DNA from: Tragulus kanchil | Lineage: Eukaryota > Chordata > Mammalia > Artiodactyla > Tragulidae | NCBI GenBank assembly: GCA_022376925.1 | Contig: JAIOJX010000005.1 | Location: 156,255,501 to 156,319,500, forward strand | DNA length: 64,000 nt | Direction: 5' to 3' | Made by a program: the position numbers and the translations under genes | In this document: one piece after another, positions 48,657 through 60,090 of the stretch | How the letters are laid out: each line of letters starts with the position of its first letter | How positions within the stretch are numbered: position 1 is the first letter of the stretch | Notes under the pieces: model-generated | What the model saw: the letters and a program-made list of their open reading frames with translations, nothing else | The model's database searches: none | What the model was told of the DNA's origin: nothing

Positions 48657-48705
48657 GGCGTCTTGGAGCGGGATATTTATGGCAAGGATACTCTGAATTT
48701 TCCCT

Positions 48706-50872
48706 AGGTAGAGTTCTGATTGCAGTTTCTTGGGATTTGTAATTTTCACACTTTCAGACAGAAAGCAGGGGAGGGAGGGAGGAGCGCGCAGCCGGCAGGG
48801 CGAGGCAGACAATGAGGGTAGCTGTTTCCAACGCTGGCAATCAGCCTTCTCAGGGCTCCCTCTGTTTTGGAAACATGGAAGGGTCAAGGAGGCAGAAGTG
48901 GTGACCGAAGGCGGTGGGTTTCTCCTCGCTCCTCCCCTGGTCTGAGCCGGCTGGAAGGTCAGGTGCTGGAGGTGGGCCGGGAGCCCTGTCCTTCTTGGAC
49001 CAAGGCCCTTCATGGGACACTCAGTCCCAGGAAGGTGCTAGGGTGAAAAAAGAGATAAATCAGGAAGAACAGAACAGCTAATTAGAAGCCCTGGTCCACA
49101 CCCTAACAACTTTTCCATTTCTTCTTTGGGAGTGGGTGCCTAAAAAAAAAAGTTTATTTTTATTAAATTATGTTCCACACTCCCTGCCTCTGTGTAGCTT
49201 TTCCAACTCAGTACCAGTCAATTCATCTTCCTTCACTGCTTACATACAGAGTTTGGACTGTTGACTATAGCCCTTATTCATACTTTTTAAAATTGCTTTA
49301 AATTTTTTGTTTCTTAAATGTGATTGTGATCCATGTCCTGGTCTGGATGGAAGTTGCCTTAGGAGAACAACTGTCTCCCCCATGGTTGGCACCGGCATCA
49401 GTATGAGTCTGGATCTTCTCTGTTTCTCCCGCACTCCCAGTAGTGAGCAAGCAGATGGAGCCCACCCAGGGTGATGACCCAGCTGGAGTTTTCTAGCTGT
49501 TCAGGTCTGGATTCTAGATTCTGATGGTTGTCTGCTTCTCTACCTAGCTGAAGAAGTTTCGGGACATGGCTTGGTTTCATGGTCATTTTTCCAGAGTAGA
49601 GAGAAAAGACAATCTAATGCCTTATCCTACTTGGTTCCCAAGGATTGGAGAACCAACTGAAAAGATGCAAATCTCTTGTACAGTTGGATCACATAAGTGT
49701 GTAGGTATTCAGCTACCCATTAAAGAGAAGGAGGATAACCACAAATCATCACTAAAGCAGCAGAGCCCTAGCAAGCATTCCATTAGCCAGGTAGAGTTCT
49801 GATTGCAGTTTCTTGGGATTTGTAATTTTCACACTTTCAGACAGAAAGCAGGGAGGGAGGGAGGAGCGCGCAGCCGGCAGGGCGAGGCAGACAATGAGGG
49901 TAGCTGTTTCCAACGCTGGCAATCAGCCTTCTCAGGGCTCCCTCTGTTTTGGAAACATGGAAGGGTCAAGGAGGCAGAAGTGGTGACCGAAGGCGGTGGG
50001 TTTCTCCTCGCTCCTCCCCTGGTCTGAGCCGGCTGGAAGGTCAGGTGCTGGAGGTGGGCCGGGAGCCCTGTCCTTCTTGGACCAAGGCCCTTCATGGGAC
50101 ACTCAGTCCCAGGAAGGTGCTAGGGTGAAAAAAGAGATAAATCAGGAAGAACAGAACAGCTAATTAGAAGCCCTGGTCCACACCCTAACAACTTTTCCAT
50201 TTCTTCTTTGGGAGTGGGTGCCTAAAAAAAAAAAAGTTTATTTTTATTAAATTATGTTCCACACTCCCTGCCTCTGTGTAGCTTTTCCAACTCAGTACCA
50301 GTCAATTCATCTTCCTTCACTGCTTACATACAGAGTTTGGACTGTTGACTATAGCCCTTATTCATACTTTTTAAAATTGCTTTAAATTTTTTGTTTCTTA
50401 AATGTGATTGTGATCCATGTCCTGGTCTGGATGGAAGTTGCCTTAGGAGAACAACTGTCTCCCCCATGGTTGGCACCGGCATCAGTATGAGTCTGGATCT
50501 TCTCTGTTTCTCCCGCACTCCCAGTAGTGAGCAAGCAGATGGAGCCCACCCAGGGTGATGACCCAGCTGGAGTTTTCTAGCTGTTCAGGTCTGGATTCTA
50601 GATTCTGATGGTTGTCTGCTTCTCTACCTAGCTGAAGAAGTTTCGGGACATGGCTTGGTTTCATGGTCATTTTTCCAGAGTAGAGAGAAAAGACAATCTA
50701 ATGCCTTATCCTACTTGGTTCCCAAGGATTGGAGAACCAACTGAAAAGATGCAAATCTCTTGTACAGTTGGATCACATAAGTGTGTAGGTATTCAGCTAC
50801 CCATTAAAGAGAAGGAGGATAACCACAAATCATCACTAAAGCAGCAGAGCCCTAGCAAGCATTCCATTAGCC
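48706..50872 (+). repeat. Tandem duplication P (offset 1082-1084)
   Basis: Copy 1 is 48706-49788 and copy 2 is 49789-50872. Differences are one G in a GGGA tract near 49850 and a poly-A of 10 against 12 (49142, 50224). The junction joins 'cattccattagcc' to 'aggtagagttctg'. Confidence 0.93.
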
Positions 50873-52701
50873 CAGATGGGGAAGAGCTGGAGGTGTGGCC
50901 TAATCATACTTACAGTGCAACAGGGACTCAAGGACTTGGAATGTGTTTACCCCTTTGGCAGCAGCTGGTTAGGGCTGATTGCCAGAAGCAGCCAAGTCTT
51001 GGGGCTGGGCCTCTTGGTGGGAGACAGCCAAGATATGCTGGTCCAAGCCACAAAGAGTCCAGAGCCCTACTGTTTGGTCACTGTCAAGCTGCTCTCCTAA
51101 GCATCGTACCCCAGATCCATATCTCTCCATCACTTTCCTCCCATCAGGGTTCCAAGGTAAGCTCTGCTTTGTGGTGGTCACTGCACAATGACTTCCAAGA
51201 GCCATTGACAAACTCATTCTCTCTTGCCTTCCTCAACTAAAAAAACTGCCAAGTCTACAGTAGTCACCATTCCAGACTCCCTGGCAGCTAGAGATAGCTA
51301 TGAAACCCATTTCAATCCAAGGAGGCTGGCAGGGAGAAGGCAGCGGTCAGCTTCTGCAAAACTCTTTAAGAAAAAGTCAGATTCAGATGGCACACCCCTT
51401 CAGCCCCTCGACAGCCCCTTCCCCTACTTCTTCTTAGGACACAGATGTGATGTCTGGAGATACAGCAGCCATGTTGCCACCTTGTTGGAGAACAAAGACC
51501 ACTCACTAAAGAATGGTGGAGCAAGAAGCAAAAGTGGGCTGAGACCCTTGATGACATCCATAAGTGGCTGAACTTTCATCTGACTTCTTGTCAGGTGAAT
51601 TCAACTGTCCCAGGGCACGCTCAGTTCTGGGGAGGCAAGCAGATGGAGCCCACCCAGGGTGATGACCCAGCTGGAGTTTTCTAGCTGTTCAGGTCTGGAT
51701 TCTAGATTCTGATGGTTGTCTGCTTCTCTACCTAGCTGAAGAAGTTTCGGGACATGGCTTGGTTTCATGGTCATTTTTCCAGAGTAGAGAGAAAAGACAA
51801 TCTAATGCCTTATCCTACTTGGTTCCCAAGGATTGGAGAACCAACTGAAAAGATGCAAATCTCTTGTACAGTTGGATCACATAAGTGTGTAGGTATTCAG
51901 CTACCCATTAAAGAGAAGGAGGATAACCACAAATCATCACTAAAGCAGCAGAGCCCTAGCAAGCATTCCATTAGCCCAGATGGGGAAGAGCTGGAGGTGT
52001 GGCCTAATCATACTTACAGTGCAACAGGGACTCAAGGACTTGGAATGTGTTTACCCCTTTGGCAGCAGCTGGTTAGGGCTGATTGCCAGAAGCAGCCAAG
52101 TCTTGGGGCTGGGCCTCTTGGTGGGAGACAGCCAAGATATGCTGGTCCAAGCCACAAAGAGTCCAGAGCCCTACTGTTTGGTCACTGTCAAGCTGCTCTC
52201 CTAAGCATCGACCCCAGATCCATATCTCTCCATCACTTTCCTCCCATCAGGGTTCCAAGGTAAGCTCTGCTTTGTGGTGGTCACTGCACAATGACTTCCA
52301 AGAGCCATTGACAAACTCATTCTCTCTTGCCTTCCTCAACTAAAAAAACTGCCAAGTCTACAGTAGTCACCATTCCAGACTCCCTGGCAGCTAGAGATAG
52401 CTATGAAACCCATTTCAATCCAAGGAGGCTGGCAGGGAGAAGGCAGCGGTCAGCTTCTGCAAAACTCTTTAAGAAAAAGTCAGATTCAGATGGCACACCC
52501 CTTCAGCCCCTCGACAGCCCCTTCCCCTACTTCTTCTTAGGACACAGATGTGATGTCTGGAGATACAGCAGCCATGTTGCCACCTTGTTGGAGAACAAAG
52601 ACCACTCACTAAAGAATGGTGGAGCAAGAAGCAAAAGTGGGCTGAGACCCTTGATGACATCCATAAGTGGCTGAACTTTCATCTGACTTCTTGTCAGGTG
52701 A
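50531..52701 (+). repeat. Tandem duplication Q (offset 1104, then 1103)
   Basis: Copy 1 is 50531-51596, the filler is 51597-51634 and copy 2 is 51635-52701. Overlap with P makes the block starting 'gcaagcagatgg' occur at 49447, 50531 and 51635. One T present at 51107 is missing in copy 2, which shifts a long frame. Confidence 0.93.
50632..51571 (+). pseudogene. Long open segment of unknown origin (repeated at 51736-52674)
   Basis: A frame of 196 codons from an ATG at 50650 stays open to 51240. An overlapping frame of 115 codons continues at 51224-51571, so about 300 codons are open across one frameshift. The second part is rich in Arg, Lys and Ser and looks protein-like. A splice-acceptor-like 'ttctctacctag' precedes 50632 and a donor-like 'ccaaggtaagc' lies at about 51151-51161. 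I cannot name a parent gene. It could be a broken retrocopy, an exon with read-through or chance. In copy 2 the first frame is 169 codons because of the one-base loss. Confidence 0.3.
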
Positions 52702-52954
52702 GCAAAATCAACTCCTGTGTGTTCGGGTTACATAGTTATCTTGTGTTTTTCACAGTCAAAGATAATCTTACGTGATACATTTCCATCAATCCACCAAAAT
52801 GTAATATTGGAACATTTCCTGAACTTTAACTCACATGTATGACATTTCTCTTCAACATTATACTGACATCATTCTTTACAGTTTTCAAAGTCTATCTGCA
52901 TATATTCCCCTGTGAACTTCACAATTTGGGGAAGTATCACAAAACTTTTCTTTT

Positions 52955-53197
52955 TGGGCTTCCCTGGTGGTCCAGTGGGTAAGGACACCATCTTGCAGTG
53001 CAAGGGGCGCCAGTTCGATCTCTGGCCTGGGAAGATCCCACGTGCCGCGGAGCGGCTGGGCTGATGTGTCCAATGACTGAGCCGGAGCTCTGGAGCGCAT
53101 GCGCCCAGAGCTGGTGCTGTGCAACAACAGAGGCCACTGCGATGGGAGGCCCACGCGGGCCAAAGAACTAAGATGGCTGAAAATAGATAAATGAAAG
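52955..53197 (+). mobile_element. CHR-2-like SINE
   Basis: 'gggcttccctggtggtccag' head, 'cagttcgatctctggcctgg', 'cgtgccgcggagcggctgg' and 'aacaacagaggccactgcga', then an A-rich tail. One of the better preserved CHR copies. Minus-strand frames of up to 149 codons run through it and are not genes. Confidence 0.85.
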
Positions 53198-53770
53198 ACC
53201 AATAGAAGTGGCCTGCTGACCCCCCTCCCTCCCCAACCCGCCCCCCCCCAAAAAAACCTTTTCTTTTTTTCATATAAGAAAAGAAGCAAGATTTGATCAA
53301 TATTCCACCCAAGATCACACAGTCAACAAAAATAATGGACCCTTGGAGCCTAACCTAGTTCTTCTGATTCCAGTCCTGTGTATTTTCTGCAACAACTTTA
53401 ATAATACAACCACAAAGTTCAATGAAGACTCCTAATCCCTACTAGGTCTAATTCAACCAAGATGCAAGTGTAAATTCTAGAACTAGAAAGTGCTGCAGTC
53501 CACTTGGGGAATAAAAAGTCCAGTCCATCATCTTCTCGAATCCCCCTCACCTTCCAGCTACCCTCTGACGCCCTGCCCTGAATCCCTGAAGTTGCTCTTG
53601 CTAAGGTCACATGGCCTTTTAGTTGAATCAAGTCTTGGCATCTTCATGGTCATGTCTTGTGAGATGTTTAGACCACCCCTTTCTTGAAGCATGCCCCTCT
53701 CTCCAGGATGTCTTCAATAGCATGGCAACTTCCCTTGTGCAGTTTCTCTTTCTGGTCCTTTTGTTGCAAA
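53198..53770. other. Unique stretch, nothing recognised
   Basis: A C-rich then A-rich run at about 53221-53260. No gene or repeat family identified otherwise. Confidence 0.5.
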
Positions 53771-54110
53771 GAAAAAGCCAGTTCTGACTCCACGTTGGAG
53801 TAGATTCTTTGATTTTCTTTGCATTGCTTTCATTGTTATAATCAGACAGAATGACCTGCCTCAGAGAATCCTGCCCCTCTGCCTGACTGTTAAACTAAAA
53901 ATGTCTTTGTTTAGAATCCTGTCCAGGGAAGAAATGAACACATCCTCTACCTGAGGCTTGCCATTCTAGGAGACGTTTGCAAGATGAATGGCCTTTTTAC
54001 TTTGTTCCTCACCTCCTCTCAAATCTGGTCTAAAAAGAACCTGGCATCCAGATCCCGATAAGATGCTTATTTTGAGGTGCTTAAGTTTGAGACTTAGAGG
54101 TGGTGGGGTG
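53770..54110 (+). mobile_element. Probable ruminant ERV LTR relic
   Basis: 'gaatgacctgcctcagagaa', 'ctgcctgactgttaaactaa', 'aatgtctttgtttagaatcc', 'ttgttcctcacctcctctca' and 'aaagaacctggcatccagat' follow the layout I know from class I endogenous retrovirus LTRs of ruminants. Only LTR-type sequence is seen, with no gag, pol or env. Old and non-coding. Exact ends and family are uncertain. Confidence 0.45.
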
Positions 54111-54649
54111 GGTAGAATGAGGAAGATGAGATCAGGGGAGTGGGTCTGTGGACCAGAATACTCCAGGTCTGGGGAGGGGAGGAAAAAAGCCTCCATCTCT
54201 CCCCAGGTGCACTTCCTCAGGTCCTGCTGGGAAGAGGAGCAGGTGAAGCTTATCAGATATGTGGCTCTCAATGCTAAGCAGCTGTTTTTGAGGTTGGGTC
54301 CTGAAGAATCTATAATGAGAGGGGACTTTCCAAGATCATCTGTTTACCCTCTACTCCCAACACCCTCACACACAGAACCCTAATGTAGAGGAGGTTAATC
54401 TCTTATTCTCAAGACTCCCCAAAGGTTGGGGAGGGGCTCCATCTTTCTTCACTTGTCAGTCGCCTGTGTATCCCAGAAATGAGACTTAGTGCAGAACACT
54501 GTTTATCTGGAAAATTCTACCTGCTTCCTGAGGGGCCCTCAAGTAATTCCACAAGCTTGTCCCTGCGTCCAAAGCCAACTATGCACTTCCAAGGCCCAGC
54601 TAACTTGTGGGAGAAGTAAGCGTTACAAAGGTCCCTTCCTGACCACTTT
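54111..54649. other. Unique stretch, nothing recognised
   Basis: No repeat or gene signal. A 131-codon frame at 53988-54383 runs out of the LTR relic and has no domain. Confidence 0.5.
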
Positions 54650-54825
54650 CCAGGGCCAGAGTTCCTAGTCTAGATCACACGGAGCCCAGAATCAACCAGA
54701 AAAAACCTTGTAGAGGATCAATGAGAATCCCATGAGTACCCATCCAATCACTGCAATGATTAACAAACCCCCTTCCCCAATTTACTGACACAGGCTGAAG
54801 AAGATGTTGAGGAGAACCATCGTCA

Positions 54826-55390
54826 GGTGTTAGAATCAGAGACCCTGGTTAAATCCCCAGCCTTGTCTCTCACTGCTGTGTGAGCTCAACATGGTAGGTA
54901 ACTTTCTGAAGCGTAGTTTTTGTGATAGTTTTATACCTCAACTTGGCTGGGTGACAGTAACCAAATATTTGGTCATATATCGTGGATGTTTTCATGAGTG
55001 TGTTTTTTGGATGAGATTAACACTTAAATTGGGGAGCTCTTTAATGTAGGTGGACCTCGTTCAGTCAGTTGAAGGTCATAATAGAATAAAGGGAGACTTC
55101 GAGGATCTGCCAGTGGATGATTTTCAGACTTGAACTGCAGCCCTTCCCTCGATCTCTAGCCTGCCAACCTATCACATCAGATTTGGGACTCATCAAGCCT
55201 CTGCAATTAAATGAGTCAATTCCTTAAAGTCTACCTATTTGTCCACACACACACATACACACAGCATCCTCACACCCTGTTGGTTCTGTTTATCCAGAAA
55301 ACCTTGACTAATACAGTTTCTCAACAATAACACGGAATGAATAACATTTCACCCCTACAGGATTGTTGACAAGGTAAAGTGAAGCAAATG
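54826..55390 (+). mobile_element. MIR SINE split by an LTR (repeated at about 55895-56459)
   Basis: The left part has 'ggttaaatccccagccttgt', 'gtgtgagctcaacatggtag' and 'aagcgtagtttt'. The right part resumes at 55315 with 'gtttctcaacaataa' and 'aggattgttgacaaggtaaa', which is the MIR continuation. Confidence 0.6.
54921..55314 (+). mobile_element. ERVL-type (MLT2-like) LTR inside the MIR (repeated at 55990-56383)
   Basis: Starts TGTGATAG and ends AATACA. Inside are 'aacttggctgggtgacagt', 'tggatgagattaacacttaa', 'gagtcaattccttaaagt' and 'tggttctgtttatccagaaa'. Flanked by 'gtttt' (54916-54920) and 'gtttc' (55315-55319), a 4-of-5 target duplication as expected for ERVL insertions. Solo LTR, non-coding. 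Confidence 0.6.
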
Positions 55391-56844
55391 GAGTGGAAGT
55401 CCCTACTTCAATGAGTTCTTCTGAGACTGGGGAGAAAGAGGAACCCTCAGAATTTTGAGGTGCGTGTCATCCCACCACTGAGGCCATCAGAATCAACCTT
55501 CTGACCCCAGGCTGTGCTCAGGGAAATTCCAAACTCTGTCTCAAGGGTGCTGGTCATGCTGGGAGAGTTGCAGAAGGCTGTGATAAACTGGGCCCAGTTC
55601 AGCTTCACTACATCACACATCAGGTGTTTTGATCATGAGTCATTCTGCTTCTCTTGCTTAAATTAAAGGATGTAATCTCCATTGGTTAGAACTGGCCTCC
55701 TGGAATTCCATTATCTGACAGTAACTTATTTTTCAATTTTTTAAATTTTGTCTTGGGGTCTAGCCAATCAACAAAAATACGGGGGTTGCCAGGGCCAGAG
55801 TTCCTAGTCTAGATCACACGGAGCCCAGAATCAACCAGAAAAACCTTGTAGAGGATCTGAAGAAAAGATTTTTTTGAGGAAAAAACCATCGTCAGGTGTT
55901 AGAATCAGAGACCCTGGTTAAATCCCCAGCCTTGTCTCTCACTGCTGTGTGAGCTCAACATGGTAGGTAACTTTCTAAAGCGTAGTTTTTGTGATAGTTT
56001 TATACCTCAACTTGGCTGGGTGACAGTAACCAAATATTTGGTCATATATCGTGGATGTTTTCATGAGTGTGTTTTTTGGATGAGATTAACACTTAAATTG
56101 GGGAGCTCTTTAATGTAGGTGGACCTCGTTCAGTCAGTTGAAGGTCATAATAGAATAAAGGGAGACTTCGAGGATCTGCCAGTGGATGATTTTCAGACTT
56201 GAACTGCAGCCCTTCCCTCGATCTCTAGCCTGCCAACCTATCACATCAGATTTGGGACTCATCAAGCCTCTGCAATTAAATGAGTCAATTCCTTAAAGTC
56301 TACCTATTTGTCCACACACACACATACACACAGCATCCTCACACCCTGTTGGTTCTGTTTATCCAGAAAACCTTGACTAATACAGTTTCTCAACAATAAC
56401 ACGGAATGAATAACATTTCACCCCTACAGGATTGTTGACAAGGTAAAGTGAAGCAAATGGAGTGGAAGTCCCTACTTCAATGAGTTCTTCTGAGACTGGG
56501 GAGAAAGAGGAACCCTCAGAATTTTGAGGTGCGTGTCATCCCACCACTGAGGCCATCAGAATCAACCTTCTGACCCCAGGCTGTGCTCAGGGAAATTCCA
56601 AACTCTGTCTCAAGGGTGCTGGTCATGCTGGGAGAGTTGCAGAAGGCTGTGATAAACTGGGCCCAGTTCAGCTTCACTACATCACACATCAGGTGTTTTG
56701 ATCATGAGTCATTCTGCTTCTCTTGCTTAAATTAAAGGATGTAATCTCCATTGGTTAGAACTGGCCTCCTGGAATTCCATTATCTGACAGTAACTTATTT
56801 TTCAATTTTTTAAATTTTGTCTTGGGGTCTAGCCAATCAACAAA

Positions 56845-57105
56845 TAATTGTTGTGATAGTTTCAGGTGAACAGCGAAGGGGCTCAGCCATAGATATACAT
56901 GTATCCATTTTCCCCTAAACTTCTCTCCCATCCAGTTTGCCACACAACACTGAGCAGAGTTTCATGTATATACTAAGTACTTGTTTATCCATCTTAAATA
57001 CAGCACTTATCCAGTAGGAACTTCTAAGACTACAGCTAAAGAAAGGTCACATTCCACAATTTCTTTATTTTCTTTTTTTTTTTTTTTCTTTAAAAGACTC
57101 CTTGG
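56845..57105. other. Unique stretch ending in a T run
   Basis: A T-rich run lies at about 57072-57088, just before the CHR SINE. Possible old L1 words ('cagcacttatccagtagg') but not assignable. Confidence 0.4.
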
Positions 57106-57345
57106 GCTTCCCTGGTGGTCCAGTGGGTAAAGAGTCTGCCTTGCAGTACAAGGGACACCAGTTCAATCCCTAGTCAGGGAAGCTCCCATATGATGCAGAG
57201 CGGCTGGACCAGTGTGTCCAATTACAAGCTGACCCTCTGGAGCACATGCTCCCAGAGCCGGTCCTCTGCAATGAGAGAGACCACTGCAATGGGAGGCACA
57301 CACAGTCCAAAGAATAAAGATGCATGAAAAATAAATACATAAAAA
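57106..57345 (+). mobile_element. CHR-2-like SINE
   Basis: 'gggcttccctggtggtccag' head, 'cagttcaatccctagtcagg', 'gcaatgagagagaccactgc' and a (AAAATA)n tail. Confidence 0.83.
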
Positions 57346-57396
57346 ATCAATAAAAAGAGTCTAAAATTTAAAAAGAAAGTCCTTATATTTTTTAAA

Positions 57397-57742
57397 AATT
57401 TTATTTATTTATTTTTAGCTATTCTGAGTTTTCACTGCTTCTGCAAGCTCTTCTCTAGTTATAGAGAGTGAGGCTTCTCTCTAGTTGAAGTGAGCAGGCT
57501 TCTTGTTGTGGTGACTTCTCTTGTTGTGGAACTTGGGCTCTAGGGCACACGGGCTTCAGTAGTTGTGGGCTCTAGGGCACATGGGCTCAATAGTTGCGAC
57601 TCCGAGGCTCTGGAGCACAGGCTCCATAGTTGTGGCTCACAGGCCTAGTTGCTCCGCAGCATGTGGGATCTTCCTGGATCAGGGATTGAATCCCTGTCTC
57701 CTGCATTGGCAGGCGAACTCTTTACCTACCAGGGAAGTCCCC
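57397..57742 (-). mobile_element. CHR-type SINE, minus strand, long form
   Basis: T-rich start with (TTTA)n, repeated 'ttgtgg..ctctagggcaca' modules, and the end 'gggattgaatccctgtctcc', 'tgcattggcaggcgaactct', 'accagggaagtcccc', which is the reversed tRNA head. It faces the previous CHR element, forming an inverted SINE pair about 50 bases apart. Confidence 0.8.
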
Positions 57743-57986
57743 ACAATTTCTTCCTGGAAAGGACATGTCGGTAGGATATGAACTGCCTGAAGATGTTTTA
57801 GGTTCTCATTGTGGTATGGGGTTGTGGAAAGGACTCAGAATATGGCATCAGAAAAAGCTTGGTTTCTAACCCCAGCTTGAGCTTTTACAGCTGATGAAGA
57901 GCATCATGCTTCTCCGAAAAAAATGGAACAACAGGAGGATCAAGCCGATGGTGCTGGAGTGAGGACTGAATCCCATAATGTTTGTT

Positions 57987-60090
57987 AATTACTGATCTTC
58001 CTCTCTTTGTCCTTTCCTATCTCCACCCCCTACTACCACACACAGCTCTTCTGTTAGTTAATACCAAGAATGCACTTAACATTAATGTACAATTCACCAG
58101 GTTCCTGGCATTCAACTCTCTGAAAACATCTTTGCCTGGGGTTAAGAAACCTCCCCTGGCTCAGACATGACCACACCAAATAGGCAGCGATTGGAAAATT
58201 GCCCTCATAAAGGCCGTCTCCTTCCGAGGCGCAGGACTGAATTTTTGAGAAGCCTTCTCAGGTTGTTTGCAGCGGCTTTGAGGGTCGGCTCTGCTGCCTT
58301 GCCTACGTCAGAACCCTAAGTGTTTAACCACAAGACACACAATCCTGGGACATTGTGGCGGCAGCCGTCCACCCCCACGGCAAGGCAGGCTGTGTGTGTG
58401 TCTAATCTGGTATGTGCCTCCCACTGTCCCACCCCCGGCAGAGGCCAGAGAGGCTCCACACCTGGCCAGATGTGGGATGGGACATGACCCATTGTGCAGA
58501 GTACTTGAGTGCATGAGAAAAGGGGTGGAATTCCTTCCTTATCCCTCTAGAGAATGTGTGATTGGAGCCCAGGGTCCCCAGCCTGGGGAAGGCCATGCCC
58601 ACTGGTAGCCACAGCTGCTTATGTTATTTCTGGAGTTAAGATCCCTAGCAGTCGGGGCTGCAGTCAAACATCATGATAGCCTTGCTTTCCATAGTTCAAA
58701 ACCCTTGAAAGAATCATGCTCAGGGCTCAGTGTTCCAAGCAGGTTCAAGGTGAAATCGTATTTTTGAAGTGTTAGAGAGAAAAAAATCTCACCACCTGAT
58801 CTATACTGGGAATGAAGGTGGGTAAAACTCACACACGCTCTTGTTTCTCCACTGAAAAATAATTTGAGACTGCTTATAATCCTCAGGTCGGTTTCCCTTT
58901 GGGCTAGCATATATGTGTACATGCCACTGAGCAGGGATTCAAGGGAGACTGAGGGACATCAGGAGAAGCATGACACGTTTCATCATTCGATGGTTCTGTC
59001 TTTTAAAGGAAAAGATCGTAAACATGGACAAAAAGTTTTCATCGAATGTCGAATTACTGATCTTCCTCTCTTTGTCCTTTCCTATCTCCACCCCCTACTA
59101 CCACACACAGCTCTTCTGTTAGTTAATACCAAGAATGCACTTAACATTAATGTACAATTCACCAGGTTCCTGGCATTCAACTCTCTGAAAACATCTTTGC
59201 CTGGGGTTAAGAAACCTCCCCTGGCTCAGACATGACCACACCAAATAGGCAGCGATTGGAAAATTGCCCTCATAAAGGCCGTCTCCTTCCGAGGCGCAGG
59301 ACTGAATTTTTGAGAAGCCTTCTCAGGTTGTTTGCAGCGGCTTTGAGGGTCGGCTCTGCTGCCTTGCCTACGTCAGAACCCTAAGTGTTTAACCACAAGA
59401 CACACAATCCTGGGACATTGTGGCGGCAGCCGTCCACCCCCACGGCAAGGCAGGCTGTGTGTGTGTCTAATCTGGTATGTGCCTCCCACTGTCCCACCCC
59501 CGGCAGAGGCCAGAGAGGCTCCACACCTGGCCAGATGTGGGATGGGACATGACCCATTGTGCAGAGTACTTGAGTGCATGAGAAAAGGGGTGGAATTCCT
59601 TCCTTATCCCTCTAGAGAATGTGTGATTGGAGCCCAGGGTCCCCAGCCTGGGGAAGGCCATGCCCACTGGTAGCCACAGCTGCTTATGTTATTTCTGGAG
59701 TTAAGATCCCTAGCAGTCGGGGCTGCAGTCAAACATCATGATAGCCTTGCTTTCCATAGTTCAAAACCCTTGAAAGAATCATGCTCAGGGCTCAGTGTTC
59801 CAAGCAGGTTCAAGGTGAAATCGTATTTTTGAAGTGTTAGAGAGAAAAATCTCACCACCTGATCTATACTGGGAATGAAGGTGGGTAAAACTCACACACG
59901 CTCTTGTTTCTCCACTGAAAAATAATTTGAGACTGCTTATAATCCTCAGGTCGGTTTCCCTTTGGGCTAGCATATATGTGTACATGCCACTGAGCAGGGA
60001 TTCAAGGGAGACTGAGGGACATCAGGAGAAGCATGACACGTTTCATCATTCGATGGTTCTGTCTTTTAAAGGAAAAGATCGTAAACATGG
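57987..60090 (+). repeat. Tandem duplication S (offset 1065, then 1063)
   Basis: Copy 1 is 57987-59027, the filler is 59028-59051 and copy 2 is 59052-60090. A run of seven A (near 58783) is five in copy 2. No gene or repeat family recognised inside; a (GT)n run lies at about 58390 and 59457. Confidence 0.93.

Larger units (their letters stand above)
48200..48680. promoter_or_regulatory. CpG island promoter region (partial copy at 47100-47475)
   Basis: Dense CpG and GC-rich runs, including 'gcgcgcccgccgctcccgca' and 'cgcgcccgcccgccccgc', in an otherwise AT-neutral window. It brackets the ATG and splice donor and carries a CRE on its far side, so it reads as a minus-strand housekeeping-like or cAMP-responsive promoter. 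The transcription start is not visible from sequence alone. Confidence 0.65.
54650..56844 (+). repeat. Tandem duplication R (offset 1139, falling to 1069)
   Basis: Copy 1 is 54650-55775, the filler is 55776-55788 and copy 2 is 55789-56844. The first 110 bases of copy 2 are badly altered: about 70 bases present in copy 1 (54719-54815) are replaced by a shorter A/T-rich stretch. From 'accatcgtcaggtgtt' on the copies agree. The most damaged copy start of the set. Confidence 0.92.

Noticed and set aside
48671..48683. TATA box for the minus-strand gene
   Set aside because: 'ataaata' lies upstream of the CRE relative to the ATG, so the start site would fall at or just past the CRE. A CpG-island start nearer the ATG is more likely.
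52869..53318. 149-codon minus-strand frame
   Set aside because: It covers a CHR SINE and its poly-purine flank. The translation is the usual reversed SINE peptide.
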